A stretch of DNA of 64,000 nucleotides from Pseudodesulfovibrio indicus. Its GTDB lineage: Bacteria; Desulfobacterota; Desulfovibrionia; Desulfovibrionales; Desulfovibrionaceae. Shown here piece by piece: positions 15,888 through 23,925 of this stretch (position 1 is its first letter; each line of letters opens with the position of its first letter). The notes below the pieces were generated by a model that saw nothing but the letters and a program-made list of their open reading frames with translations, was not told the origin of the DNA and did not search any database. Made by a program: the position numbers and the translations under genes. The stretch is from assembly GCF_001563225.1 (NCBI RefSeq), contig NZ_CP014206.1:62001-126000 (forward strand), written 5' to 3'.

Positions 15888-17018
15888 ATGCCTTCCGAAC
15901 TGTTCAACCGCCGCGACTTCATGAAACTGGGCGGCCTTGCGGGCGTGGCCCTGGCCATGGCCGCCCTGCCCGCCACGGCCCAGGCCTCACCGGCCACCGT
16001 CAGCCTGGACGAATGTCTGGCCATGGACCCGCAGGCCATGGCCGACGCCTCCGGTCCGGTCTCCGCCTCCTGGCAGTCCATCCGGCAGGCGGCCTCGGCC
16101 ATCCGCAACCCGGCCGTGCGCGCCAAGGTCCAGGCCATCCTGGACAACCCCTCGCCCACCCTGACCCGCGCCCTGGGCAGCGCCGAGAAAAAGGGAGTGT
16201 ACAGCGAGCTGACCGCCAAGGGGCTGCTCAAGGACGTGGCCGAGGCCGACTTCCTGCCCCCGTCCCAGGGCAGCGCCGTCGCGCCCCAGCCGTTCTGGTC
16301 CGCGCCCGGCAGCGGCTATCAGAGCCACCACGCCTACCCCGGCGGGCTGTGCACCCACACCGGCTTGAACGTGCGCGTGTCCATGGCCCTGTACGACGGT
16401 TACCGGGAAGTGTACGACTACATGCTCGACCGCGACGTGGTCCTGGCCGCCCAGTTGCTCCACGACCTGCACAAGCCGTGGGTCTTCCAGTGGAACAAGA
16501 ACGGCGAATCCCGGACCGAGCTGTCCCTGGCCGGGACCGGCGAGCACCACGTCCTGGGCGTGGCCGAGTCCATCGTCCGCGGCCTGCCCGCCGAGATCGT
16601 GGTGGCCCAGGCGTGCGCCCACAACCACCCGCGCACCGAGGCCGACGAGGCCCAGGTGGTCGGCTGGCTGACCGCAGCCGCCATCATCGCGGGCAAGGAC
16701 CCGGTGGCATACGGGCTGCTCGCTCCCGGCGGCAAGACCCTGCCCCTGCCCCGCCGCCAGGAAGGATTCGTCACCCACCTGGGCGACCACGACTGGGTGC
16801 TCACCGTCCCCGCCGCCCAGTGGCTCATCCCGGTCATGGAGAAGGTGGCCGTGCGCGACTACAAGATCGCCCCGGCCGACCTCAAGAAGAAGCCGTTCAA
16901 CCAGTTCCGCAACTACGTCTTTTCCCAGGCGACCATCATGTCCCTGTACGAGACCATGGCAGCCAAGGGCGAAGCCGAGCTCGTGCGGACCATCCACACC
17001 ATCGTCATCCCCGCCTAG
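15888..17018 (+). CDS. Tat-exported HD-domain protein of unknown function
   Basis: The 376-residue protein begins with a twin-arginine signal (NRRDFMKLGGLAGVALAMAALPATAQA), so it should be folded in the cytoplasm and exported, possibly with bound metal. The mature part has an HD-superfamily pattern: HHAYPGGLCTHTG (about 147-159), LLHDLHKPW, GEHHVLG and AHNHPRTEAD. HHAYPGGL..HT is the opening motif of cytoplasmic HD phosphohydrolases such as YhaM-type exonucleases. A periplasmic HD phosphohydrolase is unusual. The start follows CCAAGGAGAAACT, a strong ribosome binding site. It is monocistronic and ends at a bidirectional terminator. The Tat signal and HD residues are seen; the substrate is unknown. 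Confidence 0.88.
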   Translation: MPSELFNRRDFMKLGGLAGVALAMAALPATAQASPATVSLDECLAMDPQAMADASGPVSASWQSIRQAASAIRNPAVRAKVQAILDNPSPTLTRALGSAEKKGVYSELTAKGLLKDVAEADFLPPSQGSAVAPQPFWSAPGSGYQSHHAYPGGLCTHTGLNVRVSMALYDGYREVYDYMLDRDVVLAAQLLHDLHKPWVFQWNKNGESRTELSLAGTGEHHVLGVAESIVRGLPAEIVVAQACAHNHPRTEADEAQVVGWLTAAAIIAGKDPVAYGLLAPGGKTLPLPRRQEGFVTHLGDHDWVLTVPAAQWLIPVMEKVAVRDYKIAPADLKKKPFNQFRNYVFSQATIMSLYETMAAKGEAELVRTIHTIVIPA

Positions 17019-17032
17019 CCCCGCCGGCCAAC

Positions 17033-17072
17033 AAAAAAGGGAGCCGTTGCGAAACGGCTCCCTGTTCTTTTT
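17033..17072. terminator. Bidirectional terminator between the Tat-HD gene and the bet operon
   Basis: GGGAGCCGTT (17039-17048), loop GCGA, AACGGCTCCC (17053-17062), with TTCTTTTT after it and AAAAAA before it. It serves both convergent transcripts. Confidence 0.9.
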
Positions 17073-17086
17073 GCGGGTGGGGGCGG

Positions 17087-18040
17087 CTAGACCTTGGAGT
17101 CGAGATACGCCTTGAAGGCGGCGGCTCCGGGCTTGCCGTCGGCGGTGGTCACGCCGTCCAGCCACTTGCCGTACATGTCGGGATGGTCCTTGAGCCAGGC
17201 CAGGGCCGCCTGGACGGGCTTCAGGCCCTTGTCCCTGTACACGGCGGTCATGATCTGGTTCATCATGTCCACCGGGAAGACCATGTTCCTGAACAGCCTG
17301 GCCACGTTGGGATTGTCCTTGTCGAACCCCTTGCGGATATTGGTCCAGACCGTGGCCGTGCCGTTGTTGTCGCCGAAGGTATCGGCCGTGGAGCCGGTCA
17401 GGTAGGTCATGTCGATGCGCTCGTTCATGCTGTGCGGCGCCCAGCCCAGGAAAACGATCCACTTGTCGTTGGCGGCGAACGCCTGGGCCTCGGAAAGCAT
17501 GGCCACCTCGCTGGACGCGACCAGCTTGAACTTGCCCAGTCCGAACAGGTTCTTGTCGATCATGTCCTGGATGATCAGGTTGCCGTCGTTGCCCGGCTCG
17601 ATGCCGTAGATCTTCCAGTCCAGCTTGTCGCCGTATTTGGCGATGTCGCTGAAGTCCTTGAGCCCGGCCTCGGCGCAGTAGGTGGGGACGGCCAGGGTGT
17701 ATTTGGCCCCGGGCATGTTGGCCACGTATTTGACCACCGTGCCCTTGTCGAAAAACTTGTCGGCGACGTTGGCCATGGAGGGCATCCAGTTGCCGAAGAA
17801 GACGTCGGCATCGCCCGTGGACAGGGCCGAGTAGACGATGGGCACGGAAAAGACCTTGTTTTCGGCCTGGTAGCCCAGGCTTTCGAGGACGTTGACCGCC
17901 ACCTCGGACTTGATGGTCACGCCGGTCCAGGAGACGCTGGCGATGGTGATCTTGTCGGCGGCAAAAGCCGTGAGGGACGAACAAAACAGTGTTGCGACAA
18001 TGAAAGCGACGGCGAGAATGCGTCGTAAGCCGATGGACAT
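17087..18040 (-). CDS. Choline/glycine betaine ABC transporter substrate-binding protein
   Basis: The start at 18040 follows GGGAGGTTTG, an ideal ribosome binding site, and yields a 317-residue protein with a signal peptide cleaved at TAFAADK. The mature part belongs to the OpuAC/ProX/ChoX family: VSWTGVTIKSEVAVNVLESLGY at the N-terminus, FFGNWMPSM and FLGWAPHSMN, which carry aromatic residues of the quaternary-amine cage. It is the last gene of the operon with betA and betB, so choline is the likely ligand. No permease or ATPase gene lies beside it, so partners must be elsewhere or it works with another system. Confidence 0.9.
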   Translation of the reverse strand: MSIGLRRILAVAFIVATLFCSSLTAFAADKITIASVSWTGVTIKSEVAVNVLESLGYQAENKVFSVPIVYSALSTGDADVFFGNWMPSMANVADKFFDKGTVVKYVANMPGAKYTLAVPTYCAEAGLKDFSDIAKYGDKLDWKIYGIEPGNDGNLIIQDMIDKNLFGLGKFKLVASSEVAMLSEAQAFAANDKWIVFLGWAPHSMNERIDMTYLTGSTADTFGDNNGTATVWTNIRKGFDKDNPNVARLFRNMVFPVDMMNQIMTAVYRDKGLKPVQAALAWLKDHPDMYGKWLDGVTTADGKPGAAAFKAYLDSKV

Positions 18041-18115
18041 CAAACCTCCCATGTTGCGGTTGAGGGAGCGGCCCGCCCGTGGCCGGCCGCTCCCGCACGC
18101 GAAATGCGCTGCAGC

Positions 18116-19591
18116 CTACGCCCCGAACCAGTTGAGCGGCTCGGTGGCGTGGTTGCGGTATATGTGCTTGACCTCGGTGTACTCTTCGAGGCCGATCTTC
18201 CCCAGTTCGCGCCCCAGGCCGGACTGCTTGTAGCCGCCCCAGGGGGCCTGGACGAAATAGACGTTGAAATCGTTGACCCAGACCGTGCCGAACCGCAGCG
18301 CGGCGGAAACCCGCTCCATGCGGTCCGGGTCGCGGGTCCAGAACCCGGCGGACAGCCCGTAGATGGTGTCGTTGGCCCGCCAGACCGCCTCGGCCTCGTC
18401 CGTGAACCGCTCCACGGTGATCACCGGGCCGAAGACCTCCTCGCGCACGATGCGCATGTGGTTGCCGCAGTCGGTGAACAGCGTGGGCAGGTAGAAGTAG
18501 CCGTCGGCGAGGGCCGGGTCGTCGGGCCGCTTGCCGCCCAGGACCAGGTTCGCGCCCTCGGCGACCGCGATGGCCACGTACTCCTCGACCTTGGCCCGGT
18601 GGGCGGCGGAAATGAGCGGTCCCATCTGGGTCTTCTCGTCGAATCCGTTGCCGACCACGATGCGCTCCATGCGCGCCTTGAGCGCAGCCACGAACCGGTC
18701 GTGGAGCTTGTCCTGGACCAGGATTCTGGCCCCGGCGGAACAGATCTGCCCGGCGTGGAAGAAGACGCCGTTCAGGGCGTGGTCCACGGCCAGGTCCAGG
18801 TCCGCGTCGTCGAAGATGATGTTCGGGTTCTTGCCGCCCAGTTCCAGGGCGACCTTCTTCACGTTCCCGGCTGCCGAGCGCATGATCGCCTTGCCGGTCT
18901 CGATGCCGCCGGTGAAGGAGATCAGGTCCACGTCGTCGCTCTCGGACAGGGGCGCGCCCACTTCCGGGCCGGAACCGAGCACGGTATTGACCACACCGGG
19001 CGGGAACCCGGCCTCCTCGGCCAGCTCCGTGACCTTGAGGGTGGTCAGCGGGGTGATCTCGCTCGGCTTCATGACGATGCAGCAACCGGCGGCCAGGGCC
19101 GGGGCCATCTTCCAGGACGCCTGGAGCAGCGGGTAGTTCCAGGGGGAAATCTGCCCGCACACGCCCACCGGCTCGCGCACCACGCGGCTGGTGGAGTTCG
19201 GGTTGGGCGAGGCGATGGTCTCGCCGCCGTCCTTGTCCGCCAGCCCGGCGAAGTACCGGAAGATGCCCATGATGTCGCTCATGTCCCAGCGGCTCTCCTC
19301 CACGGTCTTGCCCGTGTCGAGGCTCTCCAGCCGCGCAAGCTCCTCGGAGTCGCGCTCGATGAGGTCCGCCAGCCGGAACAGCAGCCGGGCGCGCTCCACG
19401 GCGGGGGTCTGCGGCCAGCCGCCCTGGTCGAAGGCGTGCCGGGCCGCGCCGATGGCGGCCTCGGCGTCCTCGCGCCCGCCCTCGGCGACCACGGCGATGA
19501 CCGAGCCGTCAAAGGGATTGTGAATCTCGCGCCTGCCGCCGTGCGTGCTGCCGCGCCACTGCCCGTCGATGTAATGGTTGCCCAGCAACAT
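18116..19591 (-). CDS. betB: Betaine aldehyde dehydrogenase
   Basis: The 491-residue protein has the full aldehyde dehydrogenase layout: ISPWNYPLLQASWKMAPALAAG (NAD fold), FTGGIETGK, the glutamate motif ELGGKNPNIIF and the catalytic cysteine in FFHAGQICSAGAR. EEVFGPV and the C-terminal GGYKQSGLGRELG complete it. It oxidises betaine aldehyde to glycine betaine with NAD(P)+ in the cytoplasm. It starts two bases after the betA stop, behind GGAGGGAGGCGTAGCC, so the ribosome binding site is inside the end of betA. The betA neighbour makes BetB the best identity among ALDHs. Confidence 0.92.
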   Translation of the reverse strand: MLLGNHYIDGQWRGSTHGGRREIHNPFDGSVIAVVAEGGREDAEAAIGAARHAFDQGGWPQTPAVERARLLFRLADLIERDSEELARLESLDTGKTVEESRWDMSDIMGIFRYFAGLADKDGGETIASPNPNSTSRVVREPVGVCGQISPWNYPLLQASWKMAPALAAGCCIVMKPSEITPLTTLKVTELAEEAGFPPGVVNTVLGSGPEVGAPLSESDDVDLISFTGGIETGKAIMRSAAGNVKKVALELGGKNPNIIFDDADLDLAVDHALNGVFFHAGQICSAGARILVQDKLHDRFVAALKARMERIVVGNGFDEKTQMGPLISAAHRAKVEEYVAIAVAEGANLVLGGKRPDDPALADGYFYLPTLFTDCGNHMRIVREEVFGPVITVERFTDEAEAVWRANDTIYGLSAGFWTRDPDRMERVSAALRFGTVWVNDFNVYFVQAPWGGYKQSGLGRELGKIGLEEYTEVKHIYRNHATEPLNWFGA

Positions 19592-19593
19592 GG

Positions 19594-21240
19594 CTACGCC
19601 TCCCTCCGCTCGTGCTTGTAGAACGGCGCGTGCTCGGGGGGCAGCGGCGTGTTGCCGAGGATGATGTCCGCGGCCTTTTCCGCGATCATCATGGTCGGGG
19701 CGTAGATGTTGCCGTTGGTCACGTAGGGCATGACCGAGGCGTCCACCACGCGCAGCCCTTCCACGCCGCGCACGCGCAGCTCGGGGTCGGTGACCGCCAT
19801 GTCGTGGGTGCCCATGGCGCAGGTGCAGCTCGGGTGGTAGGCGGACTCGCCCTCGCGGGCCACGAAATCGAGGATCTCCTCGTCGGTCTGCGCCTGTGCG
19901 CCCGGCGCCAGCTCCTTGCCCCGGAACTCGTCGAAGGCGGGCTGGGTCATGATCTCGCGGGTCTTGCGGATGGCCTCCACCCACTCCCTGCGCTCCTGGT
20001 CCGTGGACAGGTAGTTGAACAGGATGGACGGGTGCTCGGCGGGATCGTCGGACTTGATCTTCACATGCCCGCGCACATCGGTGTTCATGGGGCCGACGTG
20101 GACCTGGTAGCCGTGGCCCTCGTTGGGGGCCGAGCCGTCGTAGCGGATGGCGATGGGCAGGAAATGGTACTGGAGGTTGGGGTACTCCACCTGGTCGTTG
20201 CTCCGGATGAAGCCGCCGGCCTCGAAATGGTTGGTGGCCGCCTCGCCGGTCTGGCCGAAGAGCCACTTCATGCCGATCCACGGCTGCCGGTACCACTTCA
20301 GGCACGGGAACATGGAGACCGGCTTCTTGCAGGCGTACTGGACATAGAGCTCCAGGTGATCCTGGAGGTTCTCGCCCACGCCGGGCAGGTCGTGGACCAC
20401 GTTGACGCCGAGCGCGCTCAGCTCCGCGCCGTTGCCCACGCCCGAAAGCTGGAGCAGCTGCGGGGAATTGATCGCCCCGCCGCAGGAGATGACCTCGCCG
20501 CCGTAGGCCTTGTGCAGGCGTCGGCCACGGGCGTATTCCACACCCACGGCGCGCTTGCCTTCGAAGAGAATGCGGGTGGCCGTGGCCAAACACTTGACCG
20601 TCAGGTTGCGGCGGTTCTTGACCGGGTGGACATAGGCCCGCGCCGCGTTCCAGCGGCGGCCCCGGTGGGTGTTGCGGTCGAATTTGCCGAACCCTTCCTG
20701 CTGATAGCCGTTGACGTCCTTGGTCACGGGATAGCCCGCCTGCTGGACCGCGCCGAAGAAGGCGTCGAAGAGCGGATTGTCGCATTCCGGCTCGGTCAGG
20801 TACAGGGGGCCGACCGCGCCCTGGTACTCGTCCGCGCCCGCGGTCCGGCATTCGAACCGCTTGAAATAGGGCAGGCAGTGCGCATAGGACCACTCGTCAA
20901 GGCCGTCCTCTTCGGCCCACTTCTCGTAGTCCATGGCGTTGCCGCGAATGTAGATCATGCCGTTGATGCAGCTGGACCCGCCCAGGACCTTGCCGCGCGG
21001 CTGGTAGATGCGGCGGTTGTTCATGTGCGGCTCGGGGTCGGACTCGTACCACCAGTTGTAGGTCTTCCCGGCCAGCGGATAGGTCAGCGCGGCGGGCATG
21101 TGGATGCGGAAGTCGAGCTTGAAGTCGGGAAGCCCCGCCTCCAGGACCAGGACCTTGTTTTTGGGGTTCGCGGAAAGGCGGTTGGCCAGGACGGAACCGG
21201 CGGAACCGCCGCCTACAATTATGTAATCGTATTGCTTCAT
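19594..21240 (-). CDS. betA: Choline dehydrogenase (GMC oxidoreductase)
   Basis: The 548-residue GMC flavoprotein has the FAD dinucleotide site DYIIVGGGSAGSVLANRLS at its start, the GMC signature GKVLGGSSCINGMIYIRG, the second signature GGAINSPQLLQLSGVG and the catalytic histidine region YHPSCTCAMG. The family member BetA oxidises choline to betaine aldehyde at the membrane. The betB neighbour, the binding protein and length support choline dehydrogenase over other GMC enzymes. The start ATG overlaps the stop of the upstream GntR gene (ATGA), so the two are coupled. Confidence 0.93.
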   Translation of the reverse strand: MKQYDYIIVGGGSAGSVLANRLSANPKNKVLVLEAGLPDFKLDFRIHMPAALTYPLAGKTYNWWYESDPEPHMNNRRIYQPRGKVLGGSSCINGMIYIRGNAMDYEKWAEEDGLDEWSYAHCLPYFKRFECRTAGADEYQGAVGPLYLTEPECDNPLFDAFFGAVQQAGYPVTKDVNGYQQEGFGKFDRNTHRGRRWNAARAYVHPVKNRRNLTVKCLATATRILFEGKRAVGVEYARGRRLHKAYGGEVISCGGAINSPQLLQLSGVGNGAELSALGVNVVHDLPGVGENLQDHLELYVQYACKKPVSMFPCLKWYRQPWIGMKWLFGQTGEAATNHFEAGGFIRSNDQVEYPNLQYHFLPIAIRYDGSAPNEGHGYQVHVGPMNTDVRGHVKIKSDDPAEHPSILFNYLSTDQERREWVEAIRKTREIMTQPAFDEFRGKELAPGAQAQTDEEILDFVAREGESAYHPSCTCAMGTHDMAVTDPELRVRGVEGLRVVDASVMPYVTNGNIYAPTMMIAEKAADIILGNTPLPPEHAPFYKHERREA

Positions 21241-22043
21241 TCGGCTTTTCTCTCTTTTGGCTGTTGATTGTCTTCCTGCAGGAACTCGGCGCCCAGCCCG
21301 TTGGTCGGCACGCCGCGCTCCTCCACGCACTGCCGCAGCAGCACGTAGTGGTGTCCGATGTAGGCCAGGGCGCGCATGACGTCGCCCCCGGCGATGGCCT
21401 TGGCCGTGTCGCTCCAGTTGGCCGCCGCCCTCCTCCGGTAGTCGGGGTCCCGGTACAGGGCGTAGTCGTGGGAGCTGAATCCCATCTGGAGCGCGTGCAT
21501 GACCCATTCGAACAACGGGTTGCGGGCCATGCGGGCCAGGTCGAGGTTCAATTTCCGGTCCAGCTCGCTGGTGGCCTCGAAATCGGGATCGGGCGCGTCG
21601 AGCATGGATTCCAGCCGGGACGCCTCCCGGACCAGGGCCTCCTTTTCCGCCGGTTGACCGTGGGCCATGGCCATCTGGGTTATGGCCCGGTCCAGGGTCT
21701 CGCGGAATTCGATGAGCTTCTCCGGCTCCACCGGGTGCTGCTTCAGGAACAGGGCCAGCGACTCGGACACGTTGCCCACGTCGAGCTGCCGGACGTACGC
21801 CCCGCCCTTGGCCCCCTTCTTCACACCGAGCAGTCCCTTCTGCTGCAATATCTTGATCGCCTCGCGCACCACGCCGCGTCCGGTGCCGAACCGGGTCTGC
21901 ATCTCCCGCTCGCTCGGCAGCCGCTCGCCCGGGGTCAGCCTGCCGTCCACGATGGCGGCCTCGATCTGCAACGCGACCTCTTCGCTGGCGCGGCCCGCCC
22001 GCACCGGCAAAAACAGATGATGAACCTTGGCTGTCTCGCTCAT
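21237..22043 (-). CDS. GntR/FadR-family regulator of the bet operon
   Basis: The 268-residue protein has an N-terminal winged helix (EEVALQIEAAIVDGRLTPGERLPSEREMQTRFGTGRGVVREAIKILQQKG, about 22-70) and an all-helical FCD effector domain with the metal-binding pattern typical of the FadR subfamily. It is the first gene of the operon with betA, betB and the binding protein, taking the place usually held by the TetR-type BetI. The start at 22043 follows AGGTAGTGCCA; a GTG at 22049 is possible. A TNGTNNNACNA operator sits beside its own promoter -10, pointing to autoregulation, with choline or betaine as likely effector. Confidence 0.92.
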   Translation of the reverse strand: MSETAKVHHLFLPVRAGRASEEVALQIEAAIVDGRLTPGERLPSEREMQTRFGTGRGVVREAIKILQQKGLLGVKKGAKGGAYVRQLDVGNVSESLALFLKQHPVEPEKLIEFRETLDRAITQMAMAHGQPAEKEALVREASRLESMLDAPDPDFEATSELDRKLNLDLARMARNPLFEWVMHALQMGFSSHDYALYRDPDYRRRAAANWSDTAKAIAGGDVMRALAYIGHHYVLLRQCVEERGVPTNGLGAEFLQEDNQQPKERKAE

Positions 22044-22106
22044 TGGCACTACCTATGCGCCGATCAAACGGCATTTTGCATTGATTTTTGAAGAAAGGCC
22101 CTTGTT

Positions 22107-22146
22107 TGGTAGGACCATTATAGCCGTACATTTCTCCCGGCGTCAA
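22107..22146 (-). promoter_or_regulatory. bet operon sigma-70 promoter with overlapping GntR operator
   Basis: On the minus strand, TTGACG (-35, 22146-22141), an 18-bp spacer and TATAAT (-10, 22122-22117) are followed at once by TGGTCCTACCA (22117-22107). That palindrome exactly fits TNGTNNNACNA, the known consensus of FadR-subfamily GntR proteins. A repressor there would cover the transcription start. Confidence 0.8.
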
Positions 22147-22350
22147 CCCGGTCTTGTTTTCGGGGCGGGACAAGGGCTTTCGCCTGTCGGGGGATGGTTT
22201 TTAGAGTAAATCTAGACATAAATTTTCGAGAATATTGGCTTTTTCTCAATGGTTACACTTCCGGCAAAATTTCGGGTAGTTAGGAGTGGCCGAGTCGTGG
22301 TATAAGCGTACTCGGACAGGCGGGAAGCGTGAAAACCGTCAATAATTCAT

Positions 22351-22377
22351 TAAACTAATTGATAATCGGACCGATAA
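22351..22377 (+). promoter_or_regulatory. Sigma-28 (FliA) promoter of the yggS-mot operon
   Basis: TAAA (22351-22354), 15 bp, then ACCGATAA (22370-22377) matches the flagellar sigma-28 consensus TAAA-N15-GCCGATAA at 11 of 12 positions with exact spacing. It lies 36 bp before the yggS start. The rest of 22044-22350 holds the bet promoter and otherwise nothing recognised. Confidence 0.75.
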
Positions 22378-22413
22378 GAGCCATTGGGACGCAAGGGCCG
22401 GGGTGGACGACAA

Positions 22414-23124
22414 GTGACGAACGAAAGAAGACGGGAACTGGCCGAGCGTGCGGCCGCCGTGAGAGAAGCCCTGGCAGGGGCCGCCAAGGAGGCGGGCCGC
22501 GCCCCGGAGGACGTGACCCTGGTGGCGGTGTCCAAACTGCACCCGGCGTCGGACGTCCGCGACCTGGCCGAAAGCGGCCAGACCGAGTTCGGCGAGAACT
22601 ACGTCCAGGAGGCCCTGGCCAAGCAGGAAGCGCTGGCCGGGCTGCCGGTGAACTGGCATTTCATCGGCGGGTTGCAGTCCAACAAGGCCAAATACGTGGC
22701 CGGGAATTTCACCCTGGTGCACAGCGTGGACTCTTCCAAGCTGGCCCAGGCATTGCACAAAAAGGCCGCGAGCCTCGGATTGGTCCAGGACATTCTGCTT
22801 CAGGTGAATATTGCGGGCGAGGTACAAAAGTCCGGAGTTCCGGAGAAGAGCCTGCCCCGATTGGCCGAGGAGGTCCTGTCGCTGAAGGGCGTGCGTCTCG
22901 TCGGGTTGATGACGATGCCGCCGTTTTTCGACGATCCCGAGGGCGCGAGGCCGGTGTTTTCCCGTCTGCGCGAGCTGCGCGACGGGCTGGAAACGAGGCT
23001 GGGCATGCGGTTGCCGCACCTCTCCATGGGCATGACCGGGGACTTCATCCCGGCGGTGCAGGAGGGCGCGACGCTGGTGCGCATAGGAACGCGAATTTTC
23101 GGGGAGCGGCCCCCGCGAGGATAG
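22414..23124 (+). CDS. YggS/PROSC-family PLP-binding homeostasis protein
   Basis: The 236-residue alanine-racemase-like barrel has VTLVAVSKLHP with the PLP lysine, FGENYVQEALAK, NWHFIGGLQSNKAKY, GLMTMPPFFDD, LSMGMTGDF and VRIGTRIFG, all standard for YggS. The family buffers pyridoxal phosphate and affects amino acid balance; it is not known as a flagellar protein. The start is uncertain: GTG at 22414 gives the usual family length, and TTG at 22384 would add ten residues. It lies between a sigma-28 promoter and motA, 18 bp before the latter, so it appears to be transcribed with the stator genes. Confidence 0.9.
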   Translation: MTNERRRELAERAAAVREALAGAAKEAGRAPEDVTLVAVSKLHPASDVRDLAESGQTEFGENYVQEALAKQEALAGLPVNWHFIGGLQSNKAKYVAGNFTLVHSVDSSKLAQALHKKAASLGLVQDILLQVNIAGEVQKSGVPEKSLPRLAEEVLSLKGVRLVGLMTMPPFFDDPEGARPVFSRLRELRDGLETRLGMRLPHLSMGMTGDFIPAVQEGATLVRIGTRIFGERPPRG

Positions 23125-23142
23125 GAACAAGGCGGCAACTGT

Positions 23143-23904
23143 ATGGATCTCGGAACCATAATCGGCATCGTCCTCTCGTTCGGCCTGGTGTTGTCGGCGA
23201 TCATGACCGGCTCCAGCCTGATCATCTTCGTGTCCGTGCCCTCCCTGCTGATCGTCGTGGGCGGCACCATCGGCGCCGGACTGGTCAACTACCCCATGAA
23301 CTACATCATCGGCGTCATCGGGGTCATCAAGAACACCTTCTTCACCAGCCTGGACTCGCCCTCCGAGATCATCGAGCGGTTCAAGGACTACGCCAACCGA
23401 GCCCGCCGCGAGGGCATCCTGTCCCTGGAGCCGCTGATCAAGGAGATCGACGACGACTACATGCGCAAGGGGCTCCAGCTGACCGTGGACGGCCTGGAGC
23501 CGCAGACCATCCAGGAGATCCTGGAAACCGAGATTTCGTACCTGGGCGAACGCCACGCCACGGGCGCTGACGTGGTCGGGGCGCTGGGCACCCTGGCCCC
23601 GGCCATGGGCATGATCGGCACGGTCATCGGCCTGGTGCAGATGCTCCAGACCATGTCCGACCCGTCCTCCATCGGCCCGGCCATGGCCGTGGCCCTGCTG
23701 ACCACCCTGTACGGCGCGCTCATCGCCAACCTGATCCTCATCCCCATGGCGGGCAAGCTCAAGGCGCGCAGCAAGGAGGAAATCCTGCTGCGCGAGATGA
23801 TCATGGAGGGCATCCTGTCCATCTCCAAGGGCGAGAACCCGCGCATCATCGAAGAGAAGCTGAACAGCTACCTGCCGCCCAAGGATCGGATCATCTCGGA
23901 CTAA
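23143..23904 (+). CDS. motA: Flagellar motor stator protein MotA
   Basis: The 253-residue protein has four membrane segments, a large cytoplasmic loop with RRREGILSLEPL and GLEPQTIQEILETEI, and the C-terminal pair of helices with GTLAPAMGMIGTVIGLVQML and MAVALLTTLYGALIANLILIP, the MotA/PomA signature. It forms a 5:2 ion channel with MotB around the flagellar rotor. It is followed 21 bp later by two MotB-like genes. Confidence 0.96.
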   Translation: MDLGTIIGIVLSFGLVLSAIMTGSSLIIFVSVPSLLIVVGGTIGAGLVNYPMNYIIGVIGVIKNTFFTSLDSPSEIIERFKDYANRARREGILSLEPLIKEIDDDYMRKGLQLTVDGLEPQTIQEILETEISYLGERHATGADVVGALGTLAPAMGMIGTVIGLVQMLQTMSDPSSIGPAMAVALLTTLYGALIANLILIPMAGKLKARSKEEILLREMIMEGILSISKGENPRIIEEKLNSYLPPKDRIISD

Positions 23905-23925
23905 CCTCGGTCCCCGGGGGACGCC

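Noticed and set aside
22250..22310. Sigma-54 or sigma-70 promoter around GTGGCCGAG..TATAAG
   Set aside because: No -12 GC element at the right distance and no -35; the sigma-28 site downstream explains yggS-mot expression better.
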